From contig CAZWXS010000007.1 in assembly GCA_964638005.1 (NCBI GenBank), forward strand, positions 6,266-70,265: 64,000 nucleotides of DNA, in the 5' to 3' direction. This document shows positions 53,950-62,047 of this stretch, piece by piece. A program made the translations under genes and the position numbers. Numbering within the stretch: position 1 is the first letter of the stretch; the number at the start of each line of letters is the position of its first letter. The stretch comes from JAAYYM01 sp964638005 (GTDB taxonomy: Bacteria > Bacillota > Clostridia > Lachnospirales > Lachnospiraceae). The notes beneath the pieces are model-generated. The model was not told the origin of the DNA. It saw nothing but the letters and a program-made list of their open reading frames with translations, and searched no databases.

Positions 53950-54733
53950 CAATACTCTCCTGCATATGTTCCATATAAAGAGACATATTATTGATCTTCG
54001 TATTCAGGGTAAATACCGAGAACACAGTCAACAATGCAAATATAATCAATGCCAGGGTCAGTGTCTTCACATTGATCAACTTTGAGACTTTCTTCGATTT
54101 CTGATTTTCTTCCATCTTCTGATTTTCCTCCATCTCATCATCCCCCTCTATATCCGATAGTTCCTCTCGTAAAGGCCTGTCCGTTCCTTTTGTCAATAAA
54201 ATCAGCAGTATCAGCGGTATGGCAACCTGCCTCATGATCAATATATCCAGCGATTCTGTTCCCAACAGGAACTGCTCTGACAATTCTCCAAATCGATAAC
54301 CACATATATTCATCAAACATACAAAAAGCAGAAATACCGCTATATCAACACGATTCCCATCACATAACTTCCGTGCAAGAAGCATATAAACAATCATGGA
54401 AATCAAAATTACCACAGCAAAGATAGCTTTCTGAAGATCCATAGAACCAAAGAACCGCTGTATCTGTGTAAACCACTCTCCAATACTCCTGCTGCCGCCC
54501 AGAACAAGAACCAGCATAAACAGGAGCACCGCACAAACCTTTTTCCATTTATCCCGAGTTCCTTTGGAGCCTTGCATGCATCGGCTGCTGAGCAGAACCC
54601 CCGCATACGCAATAACTCCGATTACAGGACACAACAAAAGAGACGGATATAAAAACAACTTTCTGTTTCTGTATTCCTTCTCTGCCAGATAAATGATTAA
54701 TAGTGCTGTAAAAAATAGGACTACTGCTTTCAT
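53936..54733 (-). CDS. Membrane protein of unknown function with MEENQK repeat
   Basis: A 265-residue protein with about seven hydrophobic helices. A charged loop near residue 200-220 carries a duplicated MEENQK, encoded by a near-perfect 18-base tandem repeat at about 54100-54140. One more helix follows, then a short helical tail. I recognise no family. It is the first gene of the 54733-43163 glycan module and has a good promoter upstream. The start ATG is at 54733, with a GGGGAG-like site before it. The overlap of 14 bases with the next gene suggests co-translation with the DUF6077-like protein. It may be a partner of that protein. Confidence 0.65.
   Translation of the reverse strand: MKAVVLFFTALLIIYLAEKEYRNRKLFLYPSLLLCPVIGVIAYAGVLLSSRCMQGSKGTRDKWKKVCAVLLFMLVLVLGGSRSIGEWFTQIQRFFGSMDLQKAIFAVVILISMIVYMLLARKLCDGNRVDIAVFLLFVCLMNICGYRFGELSEQFLLGTESLDILIMRQVAIPLILLILLTKGTDRPLREELSDIEGDDEMEENQKMEENQKSKKVSKLINVKTLTLALIIFALLTVFSVFTLNTKINNMSLYMEHMQESIDELK
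54100..54140 (-). repeat. 18-base tandem repeat coding MEENQK twice
   Basis: Two near-identical 18-base units follow each other in the coding strand of the 53936-54733 gene and encode MEENQKMEENQK. Such a unit can expand or contract without a frameshift. Confidence 0.7.
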
Positions 54734-54760
54734 TTCGGTTCTCCCCTATATAACATACCC

Positions 54761-54789
54761 ATTATACTAAAGAATCATCTGTTCAACAA
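54761..54789 (-). promoter_or_regulatory. Putative promoter of the 54733-43163 module
   Basis: On the minus strand TTGTTG (54789-54784), 17 bases, then TATAAT (54766-54761). The -35 box lies inside one arm of the inverted repeat at 54781-54807, so a bound protein could block it. The gene starts 27 bases downstream of the -10. Confidence 0.6.
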
Positions 54790-54807
54790 GTGAGAAAATT
54801 GTCGAAC
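54781..54807. promoter_or_regulatory. Inverted repeat, operator-like
   Basis: GTTCAACAA (54781-54789), a 9-base spacer, and TTGTCGAAC (54799-54807) form an inverted repeat with eight of nine base pairs matching. It overlaps the -35 of the minus promoter and lies about 30 bases before the -10 of the plus-strand gene, so it could control both. Confidence 0.45.
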
Positions 54808-54838
54808 ACTTTTTGTTTATTTCTGAATGCCGACACGA

Positions 54839-54844
54839 TATAAT
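54839..54844 (+). promoter_or_regulatory. Putative -10 box for the 54909 gene
   Basis: TATAAT at 54839-54844 is a perfect -10. No convincing -35 at 16-18 bases is seen, so an activator or extended promoter may be used. The leader holds a small GCGCA/TGCGC hairpin (54857-54874), and AAGGAGG lies 7 bases before the ATG. Confidence 0.4.
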
Positions 54845-54908
54845 GGTATTGTATCGGCGCATGTTTCAGTGCGCATCCTGTGTAAACTTGATATAAGGAG
54901 GAAATCTC

Positions 54909-55241
54909 ATGTTATGCGGTTGGTTGTCGCCAAACGGCGACTTTTACCCTTGCGGTCCATATGAACACGTTCACCTGGCAGACAAATTGACAAGCTCTCA
55001 TTATCCGAATACCGAAGATACCGTCAATGCTGCATGTGATGATTTTCTATTGGACGAAAAATGGATTAAATTATTCTGCGATGGACTGGTTGTCGGCAAC
55101 ATCCTACACCCTGCCCTATTTCAAAAAAACAGCAGATTCATCACAGAACAGCAGATGAATTGGATTATCACACAACAGCATGAACTTTCTACGAAGCAAG
55201 AGCGCTGCCTCGGTATGTATCTGGAGCTCGAAGGAAATTAG
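54909..55241 (+). CDS. Small conserved-type protein of unknown function, Cys-containing
   Basis: A 110-residue soluble protein with no signal peptide or membrane helix. It starts MLCGWLSPNGDFYPC (Cys3, Cys15) and has a middle FLLDEKWIKLFCDGLVVG. Cysteines lie at 3, 15, 43, 57 and 100, with histidines at 20, 22 and 31. I do not recognise a family. A perfect AAGGAGG site 7 bases before the ATG and a strong terminator directly at its stop show that it is a real, separately transcribed and well translated gene. It lies alone on the plus strand between the glycan module and the GDP-fucose genes. It might be regulatory, but no known DNA-binding motif is visible. Confidence 0.75.
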   Translation: MLCGWLSPNGDFYPCGPYEHVHLADKLTSSHYPNTEDTVNAACDDFLLDEKWIKLFCDGLVVGNILHPALFQKNSRFITEQQMNWIITQQHELSTKQERCLGMYLELEGN

Positions 55242-55276
55242 CAAGAGACCGGCTTATCTGCCGGTCTCTTGCTTTT
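55241..55276 (+). terminator. Rho-independent terminator after the 54909 gene
   Basis: A 13-base perfect stem (GCAAGAGACCGGC at 55241-55253 and its complement at 55260-55272) with a 6-base loop is followed by TTTTG. The stop codon's last base is the first base of the stem. On the minus strand it could also end the GDP-fucose transcript. Confidence 0.9.
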
Positions 55277-55285
55277 GAAATATAA

Positions 55286-56227
55286 TTATAACTTTGCGTT
55301 TTCGATATTATCTCTGAACCACTCATAGGCCATCTTCACGCCCTCTTCGAGTTCTACTTTATGCGTCCAGCCAAGACCGTGAAGCTTATCGACATTTGTG
55401 AGCTTTCGCGGGGTTCCGTCCGGCATATCCTTGTTCCAATAAATCTCGCCATCATATCCGACAATTCTCTTAACTGTTTCTGCAAGTTCCCTAATGGTAA
55501 CTTCCTTACCTGTTCCGATGTTCACGTGCTGCTCTCCACTGTAATTTTCAAGGAGAAATACGCAGGCATCTGCCATATCATCTACATACAGAAACTCACG
55601 AAGAGGTGTTCCCGTCCCCCAGAGTTCGACCTGTGGAGCATTGCTCACCTTGGCTTCATGAAACTTTCTGATCATTGCCGGCATAACGTGTGAGTTGCTC
55701 AGATCATAATTATCATAGGGACCGTATAAATTGGTCGGCATACAACTAATGTAATCATCTCCATACTGGCGTTTATAGAATTTGCACATCTCCAGACCGG
55801 AAATCTTAGCAATTGCATATGCCTCATTGGTCTCTTCCAATGGACCCGTCAGCAGAGCATCTTCCGGGATCGGCTGCGGAGCCATCTTCGGATAGATACA
55901 GGTGCTTCCAAGAAATAATAATTTTTTTACTCCATGTGTGTGTGCACTCTGGATGACATTACACTGGATCTGCATATTCACATAAGCAAATTCCGCAGGC
56001 ATTGTATTGTTTGCATTGATACCGCCTACTTTGGCAGCTGCAAGTACCACATATTCCGGCTGTTCCTGATCGAAGAAAGCAGAAACTGCCGCTTGATCAG
56101 TCAAATCCAGTTCACTGTGTGTCCTTCTAATGATATTATGATAACCCTTTGCTTCAAGATTTCTAACAATTGCTGCTCCCACAAGTCCTCTGTGTCCGGC
56201 AACAAATATCTTTGCATTCTGATCCAT
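55286..56227 (-). CDS. fcl: GDP-L-fucose synthase
   Basis: A 313-residue SDR enzyme that turns GDP-4-keto-6-deoxymannose into GDP-L-fucose by epimerisation and reduction. The cofactor motif is GHRGLVGAAI near residue 9-18, AAAKVGGINANNTMPAEF and the YAIAKISGLEMC motif (YxxxK) follow. TNLYGPYDNYDLSNSHVMPA is the family signature. I start at the ATG at 56227 with GAGG 8 bases upstream; an extension of ten codons upstream is not expected. The length fits the family (about 310). The gmd gene is just upstream, with a 56-base gap. Confidence 0.95.
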   Translation of the reverse strand: MDQNAKIFVAGHRGLVGAAIVRNLEAKGYHNIIRRTHSELDLTDQAAVSAFFDQEQPEYVVLAAAKVGGINANNTMPAEFAYVNMQIQCNVIQSAHTHGVKKLLFLGSTCIYPKMAPQPIPEDALLTGPLEETNEAYAIAKISGLEMCKFYKRQYGDDYISCMPTNLYGPYDNYDLSNSHVMPAMIRKFHEAKVSNAPQVELWGTGTPLREFLYVDDMADACVFLLENYSGEQHVNIGTGKEVTIRELAETVKRIVGYDGEIYWNKDMPDGTPRKLTNVDKLHGLGWTHKVELEEGVKMAYEWFRDNIENAKL

Positions 56228-56283
56228 TTCCTTACCCTCGGTTCTAAATAACTGCATTTGTACTATATGATAATCTTATTTCA

Positions 56284-57357
56284 TTACTTTCCTGCCTGAT
56301 TGCGGTACTCTTCTGAACTCATTCCTGCAATTGCCTTCATATCGGAATCCACCATCATCGATACCAGGCTCTTGAAATCTACCTTACGCTTCCAGCCAAG
56401 TTCCTTCTCCGCCTTGGAGCAGTCACCCCACAAAAACTCTACCTCTGCAGGTCTGAAGTATCTTGGATTCACATCTACAAGCATCTTGCCGTTAGATTTG
56501 TCATAACCCTTCTCACTGACACCGGTTCCCTTCCATTCAATCTCTATGCCAACTTCCGCAAATGCGAGCTCGACAAACTCACGAACCGTATGAGTCTCAT
56601 TGGTTGCCAGCACGTAATCTCCTGGCTTGTCCTGCTGCAGGATTCTCCACATGCCTTCCACATAGTCACCTGCAAATCCCCAGTCACGTTTTGCATCCAG
56701 ATTACCAAGCGAAAGCTTCTCTCTCTCATCCGCCATAATCATTGCAACCGCTCTTGTAATCTTACGTGTAACAAAGGTCTCACCTCTACGAGGCGATTCG
56801 TGATTGAAAAGGATTCCGTTACATGCGAACAGATTATACGCCTCTCTGTAATTGACCGTAATCCAGTATGAGTATAACTTTGCCGCACCGTATGGACTCT
56901 TTGGATAAAACGGAGTCTTCTCGCTCTGTGGTGCCGTCTCGGGAAGTCCTCCGAACAATTCTGATGTGGATGCCTGATAAAATCTGCACTTAACACCTGT
57001 CTTCTTGATTGCATCCAACAGTCTGAGCGTTCCGATACCTGTCGTCTCTGCCGTATACTCCGGCACTTCAAATGAAACCGCTACATGAGACTGTGCCGCA
57101 AGATTATAGATTTCCGTAGGCTGTATCTGCTCGATCAATCGATTCAGATTACTGGAATCCGTCAAATCTCCATGGTGTAAAAATAAAGTCTTATCTCTTA
57201 CTTCCCTGTCATAATATAAATGGTCGATTCTGTCCGTCGCAATAGAACTATGGCGGCGAATGATACCATGTACTTCATATCCCTTTTCAAGCAACAGCTC
57301 CGCAAGATAAGAACCGTCTTGTCCTGTAATGCCTGTAATCAATGCAACATTTCTCAT
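56284..57357 (-). CDS. gmd: GDP-mannose 4,6-dehydratase
   Basis: A 357-residue SDR enzyme for the first step from GDP-mannose to GDP-L-fucose. It has LITGITGQDGSYLAELLLE at the N-terminus, QASTSELFGGLPETAPQSE, YPKSPYGAAKLYSYW (YxxxK) and FNHESPRRGETFVTRKI. I start at the ATG at 57357 with AAGGAG 10 bases upstream; the usual length of the family fits. A clear promoter lies at 57408-57436 on the minus strand. The fcl gene follows at once, so gmd-fcl is a two-gene unit. No manA/manB/manC is seen in the window, so GDP-mannose must come from elsewhere. Confidence 0.96.
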   Translation of the reverse strand: MRNVALITGITGQDGSYLAELLLEKGYEVHGIIRRHSSIATDRIDHLYYDREVRDKTLFLHHGDLTDSSNLNRLIEQIQPTEIYNLAAQSHVAVSFEVPEYTAETTGIGTLRLLDAIKKTGVKCRFYQASTSELFGGLPETAPQSEKTPFYPKSPYGAAKLYSYWITVNYREAYNLFACNGILFNHESPRRGETFVTRKITRAVAMIMADEREKLSLGNLDAKRDWGFAGDYVEGMWRILQQDKPGDYVLATNETHTVREFVELAFAEVGIEIEWKGTGVSEKGYDKSNGKMLVDVNPRYFRPAEVEFLWGDCSKAEKELGWKRKVDFKSLVSMMVDSDMKAIAGMSSEEYRNQAGK

Positions 57358-57407
57358 GATCAATAATCTCCTTAAATGGTCTTTAACTGCCATGTGTAAC
57401 AGAAATT

Positions 57408-57436
57408 AGTATACCCTAAAAGTGCGGATTTGTCCA
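57408..57436 (-). promoter_or_regulatory. Putative promoter of gmd-fcl
   Basis: On the minus strand TGGACA (57436-57431), 17 bases, TATACT (57413-57408). Five of six bases match in each box. The gmd start is 51 bases downstream. Confidence 0.7.
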
Positions 57437-57442
57437 TATTCC

Positions 57443-57471
57443 TTGTAAAAGATAAAAATATTCGTTATACT
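57443..57471 (+). promoter_or_regulatory. Putative promoter of the dTDP-rhamnose reductase gene
   Basis: TTGTAA at 57443-57448, a 17-base spacer and TATACT at 57466-57471. It faces away from the gmd promoter; the two -35 boxes are 6 bases apart, so the two units may be regulated together. Confidence 0.7.
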
Positions 57472-57509
57472 GTATAAGATGTTTTAATTTATTGAAAGAG
57501 GGATGGATC

Positions 57510-58382
57510 ATGAAGAAAATCATAGTAACAGGCTGTAACGGCCAGTTGGGACGCGCAATTAACAGACAATATGCAGACAGCAGTGAATTCACCTTATTGA
57601 ATACTGATGTCGGAAGTCCTGATGTAAAAGAACTCGATATCACAAATGTAGATACTGTTTTAAAATATGTCCGCGATGAAAAGCCATATGCCATCATCAA
57701 CTGTGCCGCCTATACAGCCGTCGATGCTTGCGAAACAAATGTTGATGCTGCATACAAGATCAATGCAATCGGCCCGAGAAATCTAAGCATCGCAGCAGCC
57801 GAAACAGGTGCAAAACTGATGCACATCTCTACCGACTATGTATTTGCGGGAGATGCATCAAAGCCATATATTGAATTTGACGGAACCGATCCACAAGGCA
57901 TGTATGGTGCGACCAAACTCGCCGGAGAAAACTTCGTTAAGGATTTTGCCAAGGATTACTTCATCATCAGAACTGCCTGGCTATATGGAGAAGGGAAGAA
58001 CTTTGCAAAGACCATGCTGAGACTGTCTGAGACCAATGATATGGTCAAGGTCGTAAAGGATCAGATCGGATCTCCTACAAGTGCTACTGAGCTTGCAGGA
58101 ATGATTGCCCACCTCCTGCCGACAGACAATTATGGTCTGTTCCACGGAACATGTGAGGGGCAATGCTCTTGGGCTGATTTCACAAAAGAAATCTTCCGCC
58201 TTGCCGGCAAGTCTACAACAGTAGAAGCTGTTACTACCGAGCAGTATATGGCAGAACACCCAACCTCGGCAAAGCGTCCGGCTTACTCTGTTCTTGAGAA
58301 TTATATGTTAAAATTGACAACAAACTATATGATGAGCGACTGGGAAAGCGCAATTGCTGCTTATATCAAAGATTTTGTATAG
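57510..58382 (+). CDS. rfbD: dTDP-4-dehydrorhamnose reductase
   Basis: A 290-residue SDR enzyme that makes the last step to dTDP-L-rhamnose. It has VTGCNGQLGRAINRQY at the start, NCAAYTAVDACE, STDYVFAGDASKPY, and MYGATKLAGENF (YxxxK). GSPTSATELAGMIAHLL follows near the C-terminus. I start at the ATG at 57510 with AGAGGG 7 bases upstream; an in-frame ATG six codons earlier overlaps the ribosome site. The length fits RfbD/RmlD. It is a single gene between its own promoter and a strong terminator. The rmlA, rmlB and rmlC genes are not in the window. Confidence 0.95.
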   Translation: MKKIIVTGCNGQLGRAINRQYADSSEFTLLNTDVGSPDVKELDITNVDTVLKYVRDEKPYAIINCAAYTAVDACETNVDAAYKINAIGPRNLSIAAAETGAKLMHISTDYVFAGDASKPYIEFDGTDPQGMYGATKLAGENFVKDFAKDYFIIRTAWLYGEGKNFAKTMLRLSETNDMVKVVKDQIGSPTSATELAGMIAHLLPTDNYGLFHGTCEGQCSWADFTKEIFRLAGKSTTVEAVTTEQYMAEHPTSAKRPAYSVLENYMLKLTTNYMMSDWESAIAAYIKDFV

Positions 58383-58407
58383 TCTCTGCCGTTACACTTG
58401 AGATTGC

Positions 58408-58440
58408 AAAAGCCTCACAACATTCCGTTGTGAGGCTTTT
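58408..58440. terminator. Bidirectional rho-independent terminator
   Basis: A perfect 13-base stem (58408-58420 with 58428-58440) and a 7-base loop. Each arm ends in an A or T run, so it can stop both the plus-strand rfbD transcript and the minus-strand transcript of the SleB-like gene that ends at 58477. Confidence 0.92.
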
Positions 58441-58476
58441 ATATGTCAAATCCGACTCTCTTTTAAGATTCATCTC

Positions 58477-59691
58477 TTACCAGAATACATGATTTCCGAT
58501 GACTATACCCGGATATCCCGATCTGATATTTCTAAAATGTGTTGCTGTTCCGATATAAGATGTTCCCGCCATTGCTTCCTGTGCCGCCTGAATACAGATT
58601 GCACGCGGTCCCTGTGCATAGACCTTCGCTACCTTGCCGGTTCCCGCCGGTCCGAACTGATTCTTGGCATAGATAACGGAATACAATGTATTGCCGTAAT
58701 TGCCCATCTTCAATCTGTTCATAACAACTGTTCCGACAGATACCTGACCTGCATATGTTTCATATCCTGCTTCACACTGTATTAATGCTGCAAGCAGCAG
58801 AACATCATTGACATCTCCTGTAATCGCTCCGTTATTTGTAAGTGTAGTCTCTGTCGTTCTGGAGGCCTCTACCTTAGCCTTTTCTTCAGCTTCCTTAGCT
58901 TTTAGTGCTGCCTCAGCTTCTTCTATGGCTTTGATTTCCTCCACCGTCTGACCCGAACCAAGTTCTCTTACTACCGTTACATATTTTGCCGCTACATAGC
59001 CTACTGTATCATCACTGTATTGAATGGATACCCAGTCACCCTGTTCCTCTACTACCAGAGCCTCATCGTCTACCGCAAGCAGTCCGTACACACCTGCTTC
59101 TTCACTGGCTTCCTTACGCACTCTGAGAGAATCCGTCTTTACAACTGCAGTGACCTCTACCACACTGTCTGCAAGTGCAACTGCATCTTCGCCAAAAAGG
59201 AGAAAATCATTCTTCGCCCAACCTACCAGATTACCGCTTTTAAACTTTGTCCATCCTGAACTCTGTTCAATCATCTGACCACCGGTATTTTTATATAACT
59301 TACCTACCAATTCGGAATCCTCAGACGCTTCTGCCCTGACATTCAGAGATTCCTCAACATTTGCCATCACAAGATTGCCCCATGTCGAAGAAGTCATTGC
59401 ATTCTTTGTATCCTTGGCAACCGCTTCCTTCTTGGATTTTGCGGCCTCCGCACTAATCTGAGGGACTTCAATGACAATCGCTTCTGTTTCACTGACTGAA
59501 GAAGCTTTACTGCTATTGTCGCTGACAGTTGTATCATCATTGTCCACAGAAACCGCAACAGCCTTGGATGCACCTGCTTCTACGCCTATTGACGCAAACG
59601 CATCATATGTCATAACATTGCCGGTCACAAATGCCGTGATCAATGTCATCACGATTGCTCTCAGCACATACTTGCTCTGTTTGAATTTCAT
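58477..59691 (-). CDS. Secreted SH3-domain wall hydrolase (SleB-like)
   Basis: A 404-residue exported protein. Residues 1-34 form a signal peptide that ends in an AFAS-type site. Two bacterial SH3 domains lie at about 107-167 (NVRAEASEDSELV) and 182-243 (LRVRKEASEEAG), and a charged coiled-coil linker at 250-278. The C-terminal domain (about 295-404) is the cell-wall hydrolase family of SleB, with LLLAALIQCEAGYE (catalytic Glu307) and a GTATHFRNIRSG stretch. The family cuts peptidoglycan, usually as a spore cortex or wall lytic transglycosylase. A good promoter (59765-59793) precedes it and a terminator follows, so it is a single-gene unit. The ATG at 59691 has GGAGG 5 bases upstream. Confidence 0.92.
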   Translation of the reverse strand: MKFKQSKYVLRAIVMTLITAFVTGNVMTYDAFASIGVEAGASKAVAVSVDNDDTTVSDNSSKASSVSETEAIVIEVPQISAEAAKSKKEAVAKDTKNAMTSSTWGNLVMANVEESLNVRAEASEDSELVGKLYKNTGGQMIEQSSGWTKFKSGNLVGWAKNDFLLFGEDAVALADSVVEVTAVVKTDSLRVRKEASEEAGVYGLLAVDDEALVVEEQGDWVSIQYSDDTVGYVAAKYVTVVRELGSGQTVEEIKAIEEAEAALKAKEAEEKAKVEASRTTETTLTNNGAITGDVNDVLLLAALIQCEAGYETYAGQVSVGTVVMNRLKMGNYGNTLYSVIYAKNQFGPAGTGKVAKVYAQGPRAICIQAAQEAMAGTSYIGTATHFRNIRSGYPGIVIGNHVFW

Positions 59692-59764
59692 TATAACCTC
59701 CACCAATAAATCCGTATCACCTATATTATATATATTAAGATTATTACAAATTTATTACATTGGT

Positions 59765-59793
59765 ATTCTAGCAGAGAAGTATCTCTTTGTCAA
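59765..59793 (-). promoter_or_regulatory. Promoter of the SleB-like gene
   Basis: On the minus strand TTGACA (59793-59788), 17 bases, TAGAAT (59770-59765). It lies just after the stop codon of the MATE gene and 73 bases before the hydrolase start, so the leader is long. Confidence 0.8.
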
Positions 59794-59799
59794 CTTCTA

Positions 59800-61212
59800 T
59801 CATTCCTGCAAATCTGCATTTTGTGGCTTCTTTGAGCTTCCCACAATATTTTGTATCCAGACACCTTTTTTGACAAGAACGTATCCTATCATACACTTTA
59901 TTATGTCAGAAAATTGACAAATGAAATAAATCGGTAATATATGATAGTTTGTAAATCGTGTCAGACAATATGCCAGCGGTATGCTGAGAACCCACATATA
60001 AACTCCGTCGAACAGAAAAGTAATGAGCGTCTTTCCTCCCGATCGAATCGTAAAATAGCTGGCATGTAAAAATGCCTGCATCGGCATCAGACATGCCGAA
60101 ATAATGATAAACCAAGTCGCAAGATATCTTACTTCATCATTTGTATTGTATATCTCAGGGAAAAGCGGAGCCATAACCGCCATCACCACTCCCAGCAAAA
60201 TACAACTGACAGTCGAAAAAAAGATCAACTTGTCTGCCGTATCCTTTGCTTCTTCCATTTTCCCCGCTCCGAGCAGCTGTCCGACTATGATAGCCACAGA
60301 ACTGCCCAAAGCAATAAATGCAATATTGAATACATTTGATATCGTAGATGCGATATTCAATCCCGCTATAACCGCAAGACCTCGCATCGAATAACTCTGC
60401 ATCATCATTGCCGTTCCAAATCCCCAGAGAGTCTCATTCACCAACAGCGGAAGCCCCTTGAATGTAATCTTCTTTGCCAGATTTGCAGGCATCCTCAAAG
60501 TCTCATATGCTCCTACCACAAACGGATTCTGTTCCGCATGTCTGTGTGTCCATATCATAACAATCGCACATTCCACAAATCTTGATGCAATCGTTGCAAT
60601 TGCCGCCCCGGATACTCCCAGTACAGGCGCGCCAAGCTTACCGAATATCAGGATATAGTTCAACACGAGATTCACAAGCACAGCAACAATACCTGCCCGC
60701 ATCGGAACCATAGTCTCTCCGGTCTCGCGCAGGGTACTCGCATAAGCCTGTACCAATGTAAACGGAATAAGGCCGATTAACATGATCCACAAATAACTCT
60801 TTCCATACTGAAGCGTTGCCTCCATATTCCCGCTCTGACTGCCGTCATGCAGATACAGATAGATCAACTCTTCACCAAAAAAGACAAACACCGCAATTGC
60901 AATCACCGTTGCGATTCCACATACCAACACTTTGAAACGAAATGTATCCCTAACGCCCTTATGGTTTTTTTGTCCCGCAAACTGTGCAGTGAAAATCCCC
61001 GCTCCGGAAACCGCACCAAAAATACACAAATTGTATACAAAGAGCAATTGGTTCACAATCGCCACGCCTGACATCTGTTCCGTGCCCACGCGTCCGACCA
61101 TTATATTGTCCAGCAAGCTCACAAAGTTCGTGATTCCGTTTTGAATCATAATCGGTATGGCAACTGCCAGCACCATTTTATAGAATTTCTTATCCCCTAT
61201 CAATCTTTTCAT
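59800..61212 (-). CDS. MATE-family efflux transporter
   Basis: A 470-residue membrane protein with twelve helices. It starts DKKFYKMVLAVAIPIMIQNGITNFVSLLDNIMVGR, the standard MATE signature, with a second half starting NLAKKITFKGLPLLVNETLWGFGTAMM. Members export drugs, dyes or metabolites with Na+ or H+. The start ATG overlaps the proC stop by one base (TAATG), so the two are co-transcribed. It has no extra C-terminal domain, unlike the MATE fusion at 11012-12757. The substrate is unknown. Confidence 0.93.
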   Translation of the reverse strand: MKRLIGDKKFYKMVLAVAIPIMIQNGITNFVSLLDNIMVGRVGTEQMSGVAIVNQLLFVYNLCIFGAVSGAGIFTAQFAGQKNHKGVRDTFRFKVLVCGIATVIAIAVFVFFGEELIYLYLHDGSQSGNMEATLQYGKSYLWIMLIGLIPFTLVQAYASTLRETGETMVPMRAGIVAVLVNLVLNYILIFGKLGAPVLGVSGAAIATIASRFVECAIVMIWTHRHAEQNPFVVGAYETLRMPANLAKKITFKGLPLLVNETLWGFGTAMMMQSYSMRGLAVIAGLNIASTISNVFNIAFIALGSSVAIIVGQLLGAGKMEEAKDTADKLIFFSTVSCILLGVVMAVMAPLFPEIYNTNDEVRYLATWFIIISACLMPMQAFLHASYFTIRSGGKTLITFLFDGVYMWVLSIPLAYCLTRFTNYHILPIYFICQFSDIIKCMIGYVLVKKGVWIQNIVGSSKKPQNADLQE

Positions 61213-62006
61213 TATAAACTTCTAGATTTATCAGCACATGCTTTCATGGCATCCATGATGCCTGCCCGAAAACCTTTTTCCTCCAGTATTTTAACCGCTT
61301 CTATCGTCGTTCCTCCCGGTGAACATACCATATCCTTGAGTTCACCCGGATGTTTTCCCGTTTCAAGTACCATTTTGGCACTTCCGAGTACTGCCTGTGC
61401 CGCAAATTCGTATGCCAGATTTCGAGGCATTCCTTCCAGCACTGCTTCATCCGCCATGGCCTCGATCATCATAAATACATATGCCGGCGAACTGCCGCTG
61501 ACTGCCACCACTGCGTCCATCATGTGCTCTGTGACCACATAAGCCTTTCCAAAGCTGTTCAAGAGCGTCAATACGTACTTCATTTCCTCGTCACTCACTG
61601 CATCGCTCGGACATACTCCCGTGCATCCCTCTCCAACCAACGCCGGCGTATTCGGCATGCATCTGACCAGCTTAAGTTCTTTGCCAAACTGCCCCTGCAG
61701 CCATTCAATAGTCTTACCGGGGGCAATCGTGATTACGATCTGACCCTCTCTTACACAATCCTTGATTCCCTCAATCACTGTTCCATAAAATTGAGGCTTC
61801 ACGGAAAGAACTATGATTTCAGCATGTCTGACAACTTCCGTGTTGTCTGCGGCTGTTATGATTCCAAACCTTTCTTTTGCCTTCATCACTGCAGACTCAT
61901 ATGCATCCGCACCGATGATTTCTTCTTTTCCGATGATATCCTTCTCAATAATTCCGCCTATCATGGCACTTGCCATATTTCCCAATCCAATAAATCCCAG
62001 TTTCAT
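61212..62006 (-). CDS. proC: Pyrroline-5-carboxylate reductase
   Basis: A 264-residue cytoplasmic enzyme that reduces pyrroline-5-carboxylate to L-proline with NAD(P)H. It has KLGFIGLGNMASAMIGGII for cofactor binding, VLSVKPQFYGTVIEGI, and the C-terminal signature CSPGGTTIEAVKILEEKGFRAGIMDA. I start at the ATG at 62006, with GGAG 9 bases upstream. Length and motifs fit the family. It lies 41 bases after the rRNA methyltransferase gene and is coupled to the MATE gene. Confidence 0.95.
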   Translation of the reverse strand: MKLGFIGLGNMASAMIGGIIEKDIIGKEEIIGADAYESAVMKAKERFGIITAADNTEVVRHAEIIVLSVKPQFYGTVIEGIKDCVREGQIVITIAPGKTIEWLQGQFGKELKLVRCMPNTPALVGEGCTGVCPSDAVSDEEMKYVLTLLNSFGKAYVVTEHMMDAVVAVSGSSPAYVFMMIEAMADEAVLEGMPRNLAYEFAAQAVLGSAKMVLETGKHPGELKDMVCSPGGTTIEAVKILEEKGFRAGIMDAMKACADKSRSL

Positions 62007-62047
62007 ATCTTGCTCCTCCATACTCTTTTCTTTTTGTGTACAATCAC

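Noticed and set aside
54803..54818. LexA-like CGAAC...GTT site
   Set aside because: Spacing between the half-sites is seven bases instead of four, so it does not fit the Gram-positive SOS box.
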